From positions 66,191,350-66,255,349 of the forward strand of contig NC_088680.1 of the NCBI RefSeq assembly GCF_950023065.1: a stretch of DNA of 64,000 nt, given 5' to 3'. The stretch's first letter is position 1, and every line of letters starts with the position of its first letter. The notes below the pieces were generated by a model. It was not told where the DNA came from, did not search any database, and was given only the letters and a program-made list of their open reading frames with translations. Positions 11,820-23,761 of the stretch are shown here, piece after piece. This DNA comes from Planococcus citri (taxonomy: Eukaryota; Arthropoda; Insecta; Hemiptera; Pseudococcidae). The position numbers and the translations under genes were made by a program.

Positions 11820-12429
11820 GACGGCGCGTTTGTATTTTGGAAAATCGACGGATTAAAAAATACTTCGACGACGACGATTATCTGCAACAACCGGGGACGA
11901 TCGATTCAACGATGAAAACGAAATCGGCGGAATGGTAAATTCTCGAGCAAGAATGCGAAACAGGCCGGATGAAAGTGATTCACGATACAGTAACCAGAAC
12001 CGTGCACTTGAGCGGCGACAACAACAACAACAGCAGCCGCAAACCGCTCGAAAAAGAAAAATTCGAATCCGAGACCGAAGAACGAGCTACGAGCTAAACG
12101 GCGCGATAGCAATTTGAAAATGTACCGGTGACGAGATTTGCGAATAATGTGCCGAGTTAGGCGCACGTCAACGAGATTAAAATAACTCGTGGATATCCAA
12201 ATTGTGGTGTAGGATACGAGTATGTGAGTAGGTCTAGGTACCACTGTATGTCCCTTCGCCGGCTGATATGCTGTATGGGCAGGCTGGACGATGGCAACGA
12301 GCAGTACACGATGTGATTCTAACTCTGAACCCTGCTCTACCTTTACCTACCCTGCTGCGTGATGTGGCTATTGCTCGACTCGAAGCCCATTAGAGACCGA
12401 TATGATGTCATCAACGGTATTTATTTATT

Positions 12430-12439
12430 TTATTTATAG
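12430..12439 (-). promoter_or_regulatory. MEF2-like/TATA-like site upstream of paramyosin
   Basis: On the minus strand CTATAAATAA matches the MEF2 consensus YTAWWWWTAR and also contains TATAAA. It lies about 610 bp upstream of the paramyosin ATG. It could serve as a core promoter TATA box or a MEF2 enhancer site. The transcription start is not identifiable from sequence alone. Confidence 0.35.
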
Positions 12440-12449
12440 GGCGTTCGTT

Positions 12450-15400
12450 ATTTAATAAACAACGCGGAAACTGACGTTTATCTCCATATTTCCTTTTGCA
12501 TCGGGCAACGGTCACCAGAGGAAAAGAAAAAACACAGACTGTCATATGGCTGAATAATTACCTGTCTTGAATATAATCAACGAAATATGCTGATGAATAA
12601 TTTGGCGAATTTTAGACGATGACCAAACTAACCGTCATGTACTTATTTTGATGATACACTTAAGCTAACCTAATATTTATCTTCGTGTTTACATTATTTC
12701 TAATTTCAATCTGTAGGAAATCAGCGGTACAATGGGATTCTTGGAGGAGTAAAATCAAAAAATGAGCCGATTTTCATACTCATCGCCCCCGAAAATCTAA
12801 TAAACCATTCATATCACACGATTTTTCCAAATTTTAAGGAAATTCAGGACTCTGGAGTAAATGGGAAGGGGCGTGTGAGGAACTGAATCAAAAAAATGAA
12901 GTGATATTCGTATTTAGCGATCCTGAAACCCTGTGAAACGATGTGTCAATGTGTCACACAACCTTTAATGATTTTTGTTTACACTTTGACCAGAATTTTA
13001 GGACCTTGTGCACCCCTCGCCCCATCACGAATAATTGACAGTCGTCAATATCATATAAAAATGTGTTGATTGCAATTTTTTTCAAATTTTCAAATCATGA
13101 TTTCTAAATTGGGCAAGCCTTTAAAACAGAAAACTCTAAAAAAAAAGCCCAGCTTTCGAAATTTTTGGCAAATAAAAACATTGCAAACAGATTTAAATTT
13201 TTGCTCATATCTTATCAGTTTTCGTTTCAATTTCAGTTTTTTTAAAAAATGTTTTAGGAATATTTTTTGCAAACTTACGGTGTGCTCAAAATCTAAGATA
13301 TTCACCCCCTTTAAATTTTTCAAAACTTTTTTAAAAATGTGATTTGAAAAAAATTTTGAAATATTTGGAGTATTTTTGCAAAGTTTTACGCAAGTTTAAT
13401 AATATTTCATCACTTTTTTTCGATTTTAAGCTATTTTTTTCATGTGGTTTTGTCAAATTTTTGCAAATATTACTTCGACGTGAACTTATTCATCAAGTTT
13501 TTTGCCATCTTAGCAAATTTTCATAAAATTTTATTCAATTTGGATAATTATTTTTATTTAAAGGTAAAGTAATTTTTTTCGACGTTCAAATCAATTTTCT
13601 CAATTTTTTGATATGTTGTAAAAGTTTTCCGAATGTTTCTTCATCCTCAACGTTAGTAAGGTTCTTAATTTAATGGCGAAATATCAACTTAGCAAGTTTT
13701 TGTGATGTCAACTTTATGCAATTATCAAGAAAATTCTGTTAATTTAGATAATTTGTGATTGACTTTTGTTTGGTCGTATTTTAACAATTTTTGTCAATTT
13801 TAAGCAATTTTGTAAATATTTTTTCAATGTTAGCTAATTTTTTGAATACTTTTTGCAACTTTTACAACATTTTGTTCAATTTTGACACTTTTTTTATTAA
13901 CTTTTGGTCATTTTTAGCATTTTTTTCTACATTTAAAATAATTTTTTGTTAATTTTGAGCAATTTTTTTATTTTTTATGAATTTCTTGCTAGTGTTTTCT
14001 AAGCTTTGACTATTTTTAGCCAGTTTTATGCCAAGCTTATTGTTAGCAAGTTTTTGGATGTGTTGTGGCGGCTTTTTTTCTACAAAATTTTATTCAATTA
14101 TGGCAATTTTTGATCATCATTTTCTGTCATTTTTCGCAAATTTTTTCTAATTTTTTAGCAAATGTTTGCTCAGTCGTTGTTCAATTTTTTTTTTTTTTTG
14201 AAATTCGAAAATTTTTGATGATTTTTTTTTCAAACTTTCGGATAATACGTATTACTTAACTTTTTTTTTTACAATTTTACTGGCTCTTTGCTAACTTTTG
14301 TTCATTTTTAAGTATTTTTTTTCACAATTTTGAAAAATTTTTTGCTTTTTAACCTTTTCTATCTTTTTAACTGGAGTTTTATCAAACTGTTGCCACAATT
14401 TCTGCATTTTATTCAACTTTCGATTTAATTTTAATCAGAAATGTAGGGGCCAAATTTTCAGATGTCAACAGCATAGTGTTTTCCAACATAAAATGGACCA
14501 AATCCAACAATCAAAATTTAAAAACGTGGAAATTTTAATTTTTTTGGGTAGGTTCTATCGCTCTAACATTCAACTCATTTACCAAAAAAAATGTTTCAAT
14601 TTTCCAAATTCTGGGTTCTTTGAAAAAAAAAAAATTGATCCAGCCCTGTGGCTACATAAGACTGCTCTAAATATAGTCTGAACTTGGGCTAATACATATC
14701 ACAAATTAATACGATAGGTATTTTTCGAGAAAATTACTCCCAATATTCGTAGAATATTCATAATTTATGAGGATGAACAATGAAAGGGAAATTCAAGCAG
14801 AGAAAATGACTGAAAACTCAATCCAGCACTTTGGCTTTTCAGCCAATAGAAAGTTCTACGAAATAACTTCACGTGACGCATGCACGAACCGAGAAACACC
14901 GATTGGTGGGGATTTTTCGTAAAAATTCTAGAAAAGTTGATCTTGAAATAGTTTAAACGAATAACGAGAAAGCCTCGAATCGTTCACACATTGTAAGCAG
15001 TGCGGCGCTGTGACTCGCGCACGCGTATGTATAATTTTTCGTACTAATGGGCAGTTTCGAGTTACTGACTCAGCGTTGTGTCAATTCCTTTTATAGCTCC
15101 AGCCAAAGTTTCGCCGTCGAAATTAAGAGGGAAGCGAAATCGTCTACGATTCGGATTCTTTTTTCTGTAATATTCTGTGAGCGCATCCGCAACAGCGACG
15201 CCGTGAACTTGACGCTTATTCTACGTACGCTCAACGCTGCTACACGTTCACACACATGAGATATGTACTCGTAAAATGGACGAATAGACAATCATTTCCA
15301 TGGGTTGACTAATGATGTGACTGCTAGACGATGCGATGTTTCTGTATGATGCATTCGTGGAGTTGTTTTTTCTAATATGTATTAATATGCATCTGTCTAC

Positions 15401-16468
15401 TGCCACCAATATTTTATATTTTTCTTGATGTATAATCGTATCCAGGAGTATATAGATCTGGGCTGAAATATGCAGATTAAGATACCTATAGTCTCCTCAT
15501 CGAAACCATCTAGCTTTTTACACCATGAATTTTCGCATGAAATTTGATACAGACCATTTCGATGAAACGAATCAGTCGAGTTGAAGAACCGGCACGTAAA
15601 GTTCATCTACATAAATCAGCACGCGAACATGTAATAATAATAAAATGTACGAGATGCAGGAACCCATGTAATGCTATTCCTAGAAATAGGAAAGTCGTCT
15701 AAACGTAACGTTGGCAAATGTATCGCGTAAGTGGACTTTTTGCCAAAACTTGACGTATTTATTCGTCAAATATTTTCCAACAACGTGGATTGGCAATTTG
15801 TTGCAGCGAAAACGAAAACTTCGAGTTGATGAGAATTGTCGTTGCTGCCCTTTTCCGTAGGTGTGTAATCGCGATAATAATGGAGCGGAGTGGTAGTGGT
15901 TCTTACAGAAAATTGAAAATTGCATTGTGCATATCGTGAAAAATATCCCTCCTCGTAGAATTTTTTCGGAAGAAAACACTCTAGACTAATTTCAAGGTTC
16001 TTATTTCATTTTTAGCAGCACAGCTGTATCGAAGGGGGAAAATGGATTCAGTGAGGGGAGGGAGTTGAAAGATGCGTCATCGACCCACTGATATAATTAT
16101 TCATTCTACACGAGAAGCGAACACAAAACATTGGAGTTAATTTTATTCCAAAGGGAATAAGCTTTTAAATAATTGTGGATTAACTTTGGCTTCGAATTAC
16201 ATAAAATTGTTACGTGTACTTCAAAAAATGAAGAATAAAAAAATTGAATGAATACCTACAAAATTTGACTAGAAATACACCAAGTAAGATAACGTTGAAT
16301 GAAAATACACGATTATGTGCCGAACTTGACTGTCCATAATTAATTATTCGTAATCGTATTTTTTAGTACATACAATAATTTTTCAATTTGATTCTTTAAA
16401 AAAAGTCTCAAGTTTGAAAGCATAAGTATCTATTGGTTCATTGGACGCTTGGAACCCTCATCATTAAA
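12450..16468. other. Intergenic, AT-rich
   Basis: No convincing exon. From 13,060 to 14,440 the DNA is a T-rich degenerate repeat (words such as TTTTTGCAAATTTTAGC recur). The 14,900-15,300 stretch is richer in CpG, but its frames resemble no protein family I know. Confidence 0.5.
13060..14440. repeat. T-rich degenerate repeat tract
   Basis: Long plus-strand T-rich tract with irregular recurrences of TTTTTGCAAATTTT-like words. Similar tracts occur at 22,330-22,620 and 62,700-63,290, and in the opposite sense at 20,300-20,800. The overlapping ORFs are Phe/Leu/Asn/Lys-rich by composition only. Confidence 0.6.
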
Positions 16469-17009
16469 GGCTATAGGTGGATAAGTACGGTGAATTTGCC
16501 CCCGAGAGCTTCAGGGTTGATATTTGCATGGAAGGTGGGTACCCTTGAGCACCTTCCGTCAGGAAAGTTTCAGACCCCCCCCCCCCCCGTTTTGAGAAAC
16601 CCCCCATTTTCTGAAATTACAATAAAAATTTTTTCTCAGCCCCATGTGAACTGATTTTTTCAATTTTTTGGTATGTTGTGAACATTCATAAGAGGTATCC
16701 CCACAAAAAATTTCAACCCCTTCCCCCCATATTTTCCCCTCAAAATGGCGTTTTTTAGTTTTGTTTGCCTGTCTTAGCAATGATCATGATTCGGCACAAA
16801 AATGCGAATAGCATTTTTAAGTGTGTTTTTAACCCCTAAAAAACATAATAATTATATTTTTTTCAAAAAAAAATTTCTGGTGGGCCGTGGTCAAAAATTG
16901 AAAAAACCAACAGATAGTCCAAGAGCTATACCCACTGCGATCGCTCTGAAATAACTGAAAACTAGGACTGGTCTCAAAAGTTAGTATACATACCCCTATT
17001 TTGAAAGCA

Positions 17010-17660
17010 CTCGGTCTGCCAATCCGCAGCTGCTGCTTTAAAGCTCAGCGAAAGCTCGAAAGTTCACAATTTTTCTGAACTTTTGCCTGAGAAAACTGAT
17101 GGCTCAAATTGGTGCCAAATTATAGCATTTTTCGCGCTGAATCCGAATATGTAGGTCTGCCGACCCTAAATTGCTGCCAAAGCCTCGCTAGACTGGTTTA
17201 AAGGGGGGTCAAATTTCGCAAATTCATCATTTTTGGCTAAATTCGCCGCATAAAAAGTTATAAAATCGCTTTAAAAATGATTTTCAAGCAGTTTAACGAA
17301 ATGCTCTAAGGGTAAGATGATTTTTAGGTGCCAAAATTTTTCAAAATTTTCATTTGGGGGGGCATAAGGGGGGGGGGTGTCGAAAAATTCACCAAATATG
17401 GCATTGTGATACATCAAAATATATGTTTTTTGGGCCGCAGAATTCGATAATGGCAATATTTTTCACATCACTCGGTCCCCCGACCCGCAGCTGCTGCTTT
17501 AAAGTTCAGTGAAAGCTCAAAAATTTCACAATTTTTCTGAACTTTTTCCCGAGAAAACTGATGGCTCAAATTGGTGCCAAATTATAGCATTTTTTGCACT
17601 GAATCCGAATATGTAGGTCTGCCGACCCTAAAGTGCTGCCAAAGCCCCTCCAGACAGGTT
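17010..17660. repeat. Two direct copies of a 180-bp segment
   Basis: 17,010-17,190 and 17,471-17,660 are near-identical. Both carry CGCAGCTGCTGCTTTAAAG, TGGCTCAAATTGGTGCCAAA and GAATCCGAATATGTAGGTCT, about 461 bp apart. Confidence 0.85.
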
Positions 17661-17741
17661 CAAAGGGGGAGCAAATTTGGCAAATTTCATGTTTTTGTGT
17701 TTTTGGGGTAAATTGGTCTTATAAAAAGTTGTAAAATTGAT

Positions 17742-18213
17742 AAAGTCCAATTTTCGGGGTGTTCGTTTCATATGGAAACGACACCAACATTATGAAGATA
17801 ATATCTCAACTTTCAATATAATGAAAATTGAGTTGGGGGCAGAGGCACTGGAGGGGTGTGGATTCAGGTGGCATAAAATTGGACTTCATATTCGTTTTCG
17901 GGTTGTTCGTTTCATATGGAAACGACATCAACATTACGAAAATAGCTGAATATTTAATATAGTGGAAATTGAGTTGGGGGCAGAGGCACTGGAGGGGCGT
18001 GGATGCAGGTGGCATAAAATTGGACTTCATATTCGTTTTCGGGGTGTTCGATTCATATGAAAATGACACCAACATTATGAAAATAGCTCAACTCTTAATA
18101 TAGTAAAAATTGAGGTGGGGGCAGGGGCACTGGAGGGGTGTGGATGAGGGTAATATAAAATTGGACGTCATATTCGTGTTCGGGGGGTTTGATTCATATG
18201 GAAACGACACCTC
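17742..18213. repeat. 144-bp tandem array, left block
   Basis: Three full units and a partial fourth. Each has a TTTTCGGGGTGTTCG-like start (17,751; 17,895; 18,036; 18,177), TTCATATGGAAACGACACCA and GGGGGCAGAGGCACTGGAGG. The same array resumes in the same orientation at 21,625, so the DNA between looks inserted. Confidence 0.9.
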
Positions 18214-18232
18214 GTTTACCAAAAACAATAAT

Positions 18233-19597
18233 TTACACCAGAATACCGATTTTACTACCTAACTTTTTGCAAGAAATAAAACCAGATTTAGGATTCAATA
18301 TCAACGAGGTTTTGAATTGCTTATTCAAAGCTGATGCACTGATCACATTCGAATTTCCATTTGGAACATACATAACATTAGATAATTGAAGTACGCTTTT
18401 AATTTTTCCTTGACTAACTAGTATAGGCAACGTACCTGTTCCTACAGCTAAAAGACCTGTATTATTTTCTAATGTGGTACAGTTTTGTGGCGAATCGAAT
18501 ATTTTATAATTAATTAACGAATTACTACATTTCACGATGTGATGCGTTGCGCCACTATCTAAAATAAAATCTACGTTGTTTTTGAACATATCGACATTAA
18601 TTTTACCTTTATTCGGACAATCTTTCTTTTCGTGCCCATACTGATAACAACCATAGCACATTCGACCAGCATTTTTACATTCCTTTGCATTATGAAAATA
18701 TTCACCGCATTTTCGGCACCTTATTTTCTGCTTTTCTTCTTTAGACATCTTAGATAATTGCTCACGTTGATGTTTCGAGTATTTTTCGGCGATCGACACG
18801 GCAGTAGCAGTTTTACCAGAATCAGTTTTGGCAAATTTAGACGGACCAGAACCTGCATCATTTCCTTCGAATTTTCGTTTTAAATTATTCGAATTATTTG
18901 ATTTTTTAACATTTACGGCAATTTCGGAAAACTGCTTTTTAATTACACTTAGGTCTACTTGCGGAAGCGATGACATTGTAGTAAAAAACGAGAAAAACGG
19001 CGATTTTGGATCATCTCGACCTTCGATTTTATGTAAAAATAGAGTTTTCACATATTCTTCTGGAAAATTCACTCCCAGTTGATCGTAATCTTCCATGATT
19101 TTCTCAAAGTCGCCTATAAAGCGTTCGACGTCAAAACCAGATTTGTACTTTAATCGTACGGATCGATCATGTAACATCACATAATCTTGGGTTCTGCTCC
19201 CGCCGAACCATTCAATTAGAGACGTCATCGTCTTATATGCTGTCAAAATTGTTGAGATACGTTGGGAAATTGATTTACTTACTGATGCTCTGAGATATTG
19301 CACAGCTTGTGCATCTAGCATTACCCGTTTTGCCGGAGAAACGTTGATCGCCATACCACAATCACTTTCTATAAATGGAGTCAAATTTAATGCTCGAAGA
19401 TCAAGCTCGACCATACTTTTCCAGGCATTAAAGTTTCGATGACCGGACAGCTTTTCGTGCTCCGCAATGTTTCTAATTTGGAATGGCGGTGTCACGTACA
19501 GTTTATCCAACGCAAGTAATCTCAAATTTTCGTCATCTTCAGCACTGTTTTTCGAACCTGCTGCTTGGTCACCTGCATTTCTTTTAGGATTTCCCAT
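18233..19597 (-). pseudogene. Ty1/copia gag-protease remnant
   Basis: A single open frame from MGNPKRNAGDQAAG to a stop at 18,233. In order it has a gag region (LSGHRNFNAWKSMVELDLRA), a Lys/Ser-rich linker, two CCHC zinc knuckles (CRKCGEYFHNAKEC and CYGCYQYGHEKKDC), and the start of an aspartic protease with the catalytic DSGATHHI. This order is diagnostic of copia-type polyproteins. Integrase, reverse transcriptase and RNase H should follow but are missing, because the frame stops soon after the protease and the DNA changes to the 144-bp array. I could not identify paired LTRs. An in-frame ATG 13 codons upstream (19,636) is possible but less likely. Gag itself is undamaged. Confidence 0.85.
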
Positions 19598-19848
19598 ATT
19601 TATTTTAGGAAAAGATACTTCGAAAACAAAATTCAAACAAAATGGAACAAAAAAAAATTCAAAATTATAATGGTTGATGATATACTAAGACGAAGAGATG
19701 TTGAGATAGGTACTATCTCAACCATTACAATTATGCGAATGACGTCGCTCTGGTTGATGAGACCTATTGTTTATGGTTATTCTTGATAACCGTGTATTTG
19801 TGAGTTGGCGGCGCGAAGTATTAAGAGTAGGAATCTACGTCAACACAA

Positions 19849-20012
19849 ACAAAACTAAAAAACGCCATTTTGAGGGGGAAATATGTGGGGGGGGGGGTTT
19901 GAAATTTTTTGTGGGGATACCTCTTATGGATGTTCACAACATACCGAAAAATTGAAAAAATCGGTTCACATGGGGCTGAGAAAAATTTTTTTAATGTAAT
20001 TTCAGAAAATCA
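19849..20012. repeat. Extra copy of the composite-element arm
   Basis: AAACAAAACTAAAAAACGCC through CACATGGGGCTGAGAAAAA matches the right arm at about 22,027-22,140 in the same orientation. It lies just upstream of the gag start. Confidence 0.8.
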
Positions 20013-21624
20013 GATGACTTTGTATATAAGGGAGGGAGAGAGATGAGGCCATGGAGTTATATCTACAGCGAAAAGTTCAGATTTTCACCAGGAAGCTGGT
20101 AGATTAACGGTAGTAGAAATCATTAAAATTGACAAAATTGAAATTTTCATGCTCAGAGAATTTTTCTGGAGTGAGTGAAAAATTCAATATACAGTTGGAA
20201 TTAATTTTCCCAAAGTTTGCCTTGCTTGCTATTTCATTTTCTGTGCATTAGAAAAAACTAAACATCAAATACCTAAGCCTTTTGAGGTCGGCCCTCAAAA
20301 AAAAAATAGCGTTTTGTTGAATTTTTCAAAAAATATTCAAACTAGCTTAAAATGAGTAAAATAATTATGAAATTGATGTCCACGTTACTCAAACATTACG
20401 AAAAAATAGCGAAAAACAATTATTGAAAAATGTTGAAAAAATTGTTCAAAGAATTACCAAAGTTCAAGAAATATCCAAAAATTGTTTAAAATGATTTTAT
20501 ACCGATCAAGTGCCATAATTGTCACAAAATTTGCCAAAAGTTGATTACAATGACACAAATTAGCTGAAAGTAATCAAATTTCAGCGAATTATTTTCAAAA
20601 ATATAGTTTAAATCGTATATTTGTTAAAATGACATAACAACGACTGAAAATAACCGAAATTCGAAAAAAAAATTCCATAGTGGGAAAAATTTGTAAAATT
20701 ATTTTGAATTTAAAAAAATTGTCGAAAACTGTCAAAAGTTACGTATGTAAAAGTATTTGAAAATTGAAAAAAAATAAAAATAGCAAAAATTGCTCCAGAA
20801 ATCAGAAACAATCAATAACGTGTAAAGGTATATATGGCCTATTCTGCTAGGAATAATCCTCACGATTATTCCTAGGAGTAAGACCTGGTCATACGTATAC
20901 ACGAACGTATTGCAACAAACTACCTATCATGGGAAGGGATGGTTAGTACCTATCATAGGAAGGGGGTTCATAGTATCGTGTAGGTTGCTCTCAGTTGGCT
21001 CGGTCTAGTCTGTTGTCTGCAATAGAATAGGAACGTTTTAATATTGTAAAATACTATGTCATATCGGTTAATATTGTTAGTTAATTATCTGTGCGAATTC
21101 GCGATAATTTGTTATGTCACTATGCAAAGATTTAATTCGATTGTAACAGTGATATGTTAATAAAGTACATATGTAGCATTGAACTGGTGGATTGATTATT
21201 TCGCGTAGTGATTTTATTGAACGTATTCGTGGTAAATGATTAACATTTGGTGTAAAGATAGAGAACAGTAAGGTATATAGGAGTCTCAAAGAACTAATTA
21301 CATTACGTGAATATACCTTGTTGGTAATTGGGTGGGATCTAGTCATCTCAAACTATATTCAACATTTTCATTTCTTTACAAACGCTTGGATAAAAAATTG
21401 AATTAAATTTCCCAAACATGAATTTATGAAGTCCAATATAGGTCTACCCGCATCTATTCCCTTCCAGGCTACAGCCAGCTCCTCGAATATGTTGAAGTTT
21501 GACGCTTGCGATGTCGTTGAGTTTTCAACCTTCGTGAAACATACCTTTAATAGTAATTGATTTGATTTGAAGTAATTATTGTTCGAGGATTGATCGGAGT
21601 TAGCTAAAAATTTTATTGTTTAGG
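20013..21624. other. Non-coding; possible plus-strand LTR near 20,827-21,360
   Basis: 20,300-20,800 is an A-rich degenerate tract. At 20,849-20,875 is a perfect hairpin, TAGGAATAATC and its complement around CTCAC. Downstream, TTAATAAAGTAC near 21,157 resembles a polyadenylation signal in an LTR-like stretch. No second LTR or primer-binding site was recognised, so the LTR reading is weak. Confidence 0.3.
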
Positions 21625-21845
21625 TGAGGGAAGTGGCACTGTAGGGGTGTGAATGAGGGTAGAGTAAAATTGGATGTCATATTCGTGTTCGGAGGGTTTG
21701 ATTCATATGAGAACGACACCAATATTATTATATAGCTCAATTTTTAATATAGTAGTAAAAATTGAGGTGGGGGCAGAGGCACTGGAGGGGTGTGGTTGAG
21801 GGTAGCATTAAATTGGACGTCATATTCGTGTTGAGGGGGTTCGAT
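21625..21845. repeat. 144-bp tandem array, right block
   Basis: About one and a half units of the 17,742-18,213 array, same strand, with GAGGTGGGGGCAGAGGCACT and GGACGTCATATTCGTGTT. Confidence 0.85.
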
Positions 21846-22302
21846 TAAAACAATAATTTACACCAGAATTCATTTTTACCACCTCTGTTAGTTTTTTCAA
21901 TTTTTGACCACGACCCACCAAAAATTTTTTTTTGAAAAAAATATATGTTTTGTAGGGGTCGAAAACACATTTAAAAATGCTATTCCCATTTTTGTGCAGA
22001 ATCATGAACATTGCTAAAACGGGCAAATAAAGCTAAAAAACGTCATTTTGGGGGGTAAATATGGGGGGATACCTGTTATGAATGTTTACAACATACCAAA
22101 AAATCGAAAAAATCGGTTCACATGGGGCTGAGAAAAAAATTTCTATTGTAATTTCATAAAAGGGGGGGCTTCTCAAAAACGGAGGGGTCTGGGGGTCTGA
22201 AACTTTCGTGACGGAAGGTGCTCAAGGGTACCCACCTTCCATGCAAATATCAACCCTGAAGCTCTCGGGGGCAAATTCGCCATACTTATCCACCTATAGC
22301 CT

Positions 22303-23586
22303 TTCTGTTAAATCTTGGCAAAAATTACGATCATTTGACTAGTTTATGAAAAATATTAATTCCTGAAAATTTTGACAAAAAACGAGAATTTTTTGACAAT
22401 TTTGGCAAAATTAGTGTTTTTTTTTTGGGCAATATTTTACGATTTTAGTCAAAATTGGCCCATTTGGCAATTTAACAAAAATTCACTTTTCTTGGCTATT
22501 TTGCCAAAAATTGACGTTTTTCAACCTTTTTTTGATGTGGGCAAATTTAGCAGAAAAAAAAATCAGAACCTTATGAGCAAATTTGGTAAAAAATAAGGGA
22601 CATTTTGAACAAAAAGAGGACTTTTTAAAAAACAGATGAGACGAAAATCAATTCTTCTTGATGTTTGTGGCGGGAGGAGGAGTACAAAAATTATGCACTT
22701 ATAACTTTCGAGAATTCCCCAAAAAAAAAAAAAAATCGAAAAAAGGCCTGTTTAGAAGTATTCTGCTTAGGGATAAAAAAATTTAAAATAATTTGTACAA
22801 TAACCTTATAGACATAAATTTTACATTTTTTTTTGATATTTTTCAACTTTGGGGGCTTTATATACGAGGGGACCAACATCATTTGGTGGACCATTGGAGG
22901 GAAATTTTTTAAAAATTTCTGTCGACACTTCAATTTTTTATTTTTTTTTTATTTTTTCCAAATTTGAGTGACTCCATACAAGAGAGTCAATATCATTTGA
23001 GGGCCCAGCGAAGGTGTTTTCTTAAAAAAGGCGTTATGTCGAACAATTCTAATGTGGAAATAAGATATTCTCATAAAAAATTCCCTAATTTCGATTTATT
23101 CTCATTTTTGGTGATTTTTCTTTCAGAGCCTCATCCTTACTAGGGTGTGAATAATGAATATAGTTTGATCAATTTTTGTTGTTACTTCAAAGGGAGTTGG
23201 TGGAAAGGGATGTCGGTACCTTGGAGACGGAACAATTCAATAAAAACAATTATTGTTTGCATCATAATTTCAACGAATTTTTCTACAGTTCATTGAAAAT
23301 TTTAGATTCAAGTAGGCAGCAGCAAATCGAGATATTAGTGTAAGGTAGAGTGGGGGTAATCGCAAACATCTATTTATGATGTACGATATCTAATTGCACG
23401 ATCATTTGTTGAAATTGACAATTTACTTACATATTTTACTTTTTTGTTTCAGGTTAGTACTCAATTACCATTTACCATTTTGAAAATACGCGGTTTTACT
23501 ATTAAGTAGGTGAGTTATTTTAAAGTACTCGTGAACAAAAATATCATTTTCTCTTGGATGAGGGTCCCCAGTTACAATAATTTTAT
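22303..23586. other. Intergenic, downstream of the esterase
   Basis: A T-rich degenerate repeat near 22,330-22,620, then AT-rich DNA with no credible exon. Transcription of the esterase probably ends near 23,580. Confidence 0.5.
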
Positions 23587-23761
23587 TTACAAGTGTGTGC
23601 GACTTTTTACAAATTTATTCTTCAGTCTGTGCCAAAATTCCATTCGTTCGCCATTCAATAATTCGTCTTTGATTTGTAGCTTTTCATTAATAATTAAATA
23701 GCTCGGGCTATCCGGAGTTGTAGGCTTCCATTCGACTTCTAATCCATCGTAATTAGGATTT
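23587..23761 (-). CDS. Esterase exon 10 (stop)
   Basis: 175 nt, NPNYDGLEVEWKPTTPDSPS through KNKFVKSRTHL and TAA. MEFWHRL matches the family C-terminal RxxFWxxL. AATAAA overlaps the stop region and probably serves as the polyadenylation signal. Confidence 0.9.

Larger units (their letters stand above)
16469..22302. mobile_element. Composite element with 0.4-kb inverted arms
   Basis: The left arm (16,469-16,908) starts GGCTATAGGTGGATAAGTAC. The right arm (21,891-22,302) is its inverted copy, ending CACCTATAGCC. Both arms share GCAAATATCAACCCTGAAGC-like sequence and its complement, and the phrase CACATGGGGCTGAGAAAAA. Inside are duplicated segments, a 144-bp tandem array split in two, a third arm fragment (19,849-20,012) and a copia-type gag remnant. 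It looks like a fold-back element later invaded by a retrotransposon. I found no clear target duplication. Confidence 0.7.

Noticed and set aside
13070..14681. Phe/Lys/Asn-rich ORFs between paramyosin and the composite element
   Set aside because: Products of the T-rich degenerate repeat; opposite-strand ORFs overlap them at the same place.
20827..21360. LTR paired with the copia gag remnant
   Set aside because: The apparent polyadenylation signal is on the plus strand while gag is on the minus strand, and no matching LTR lies on the other side.
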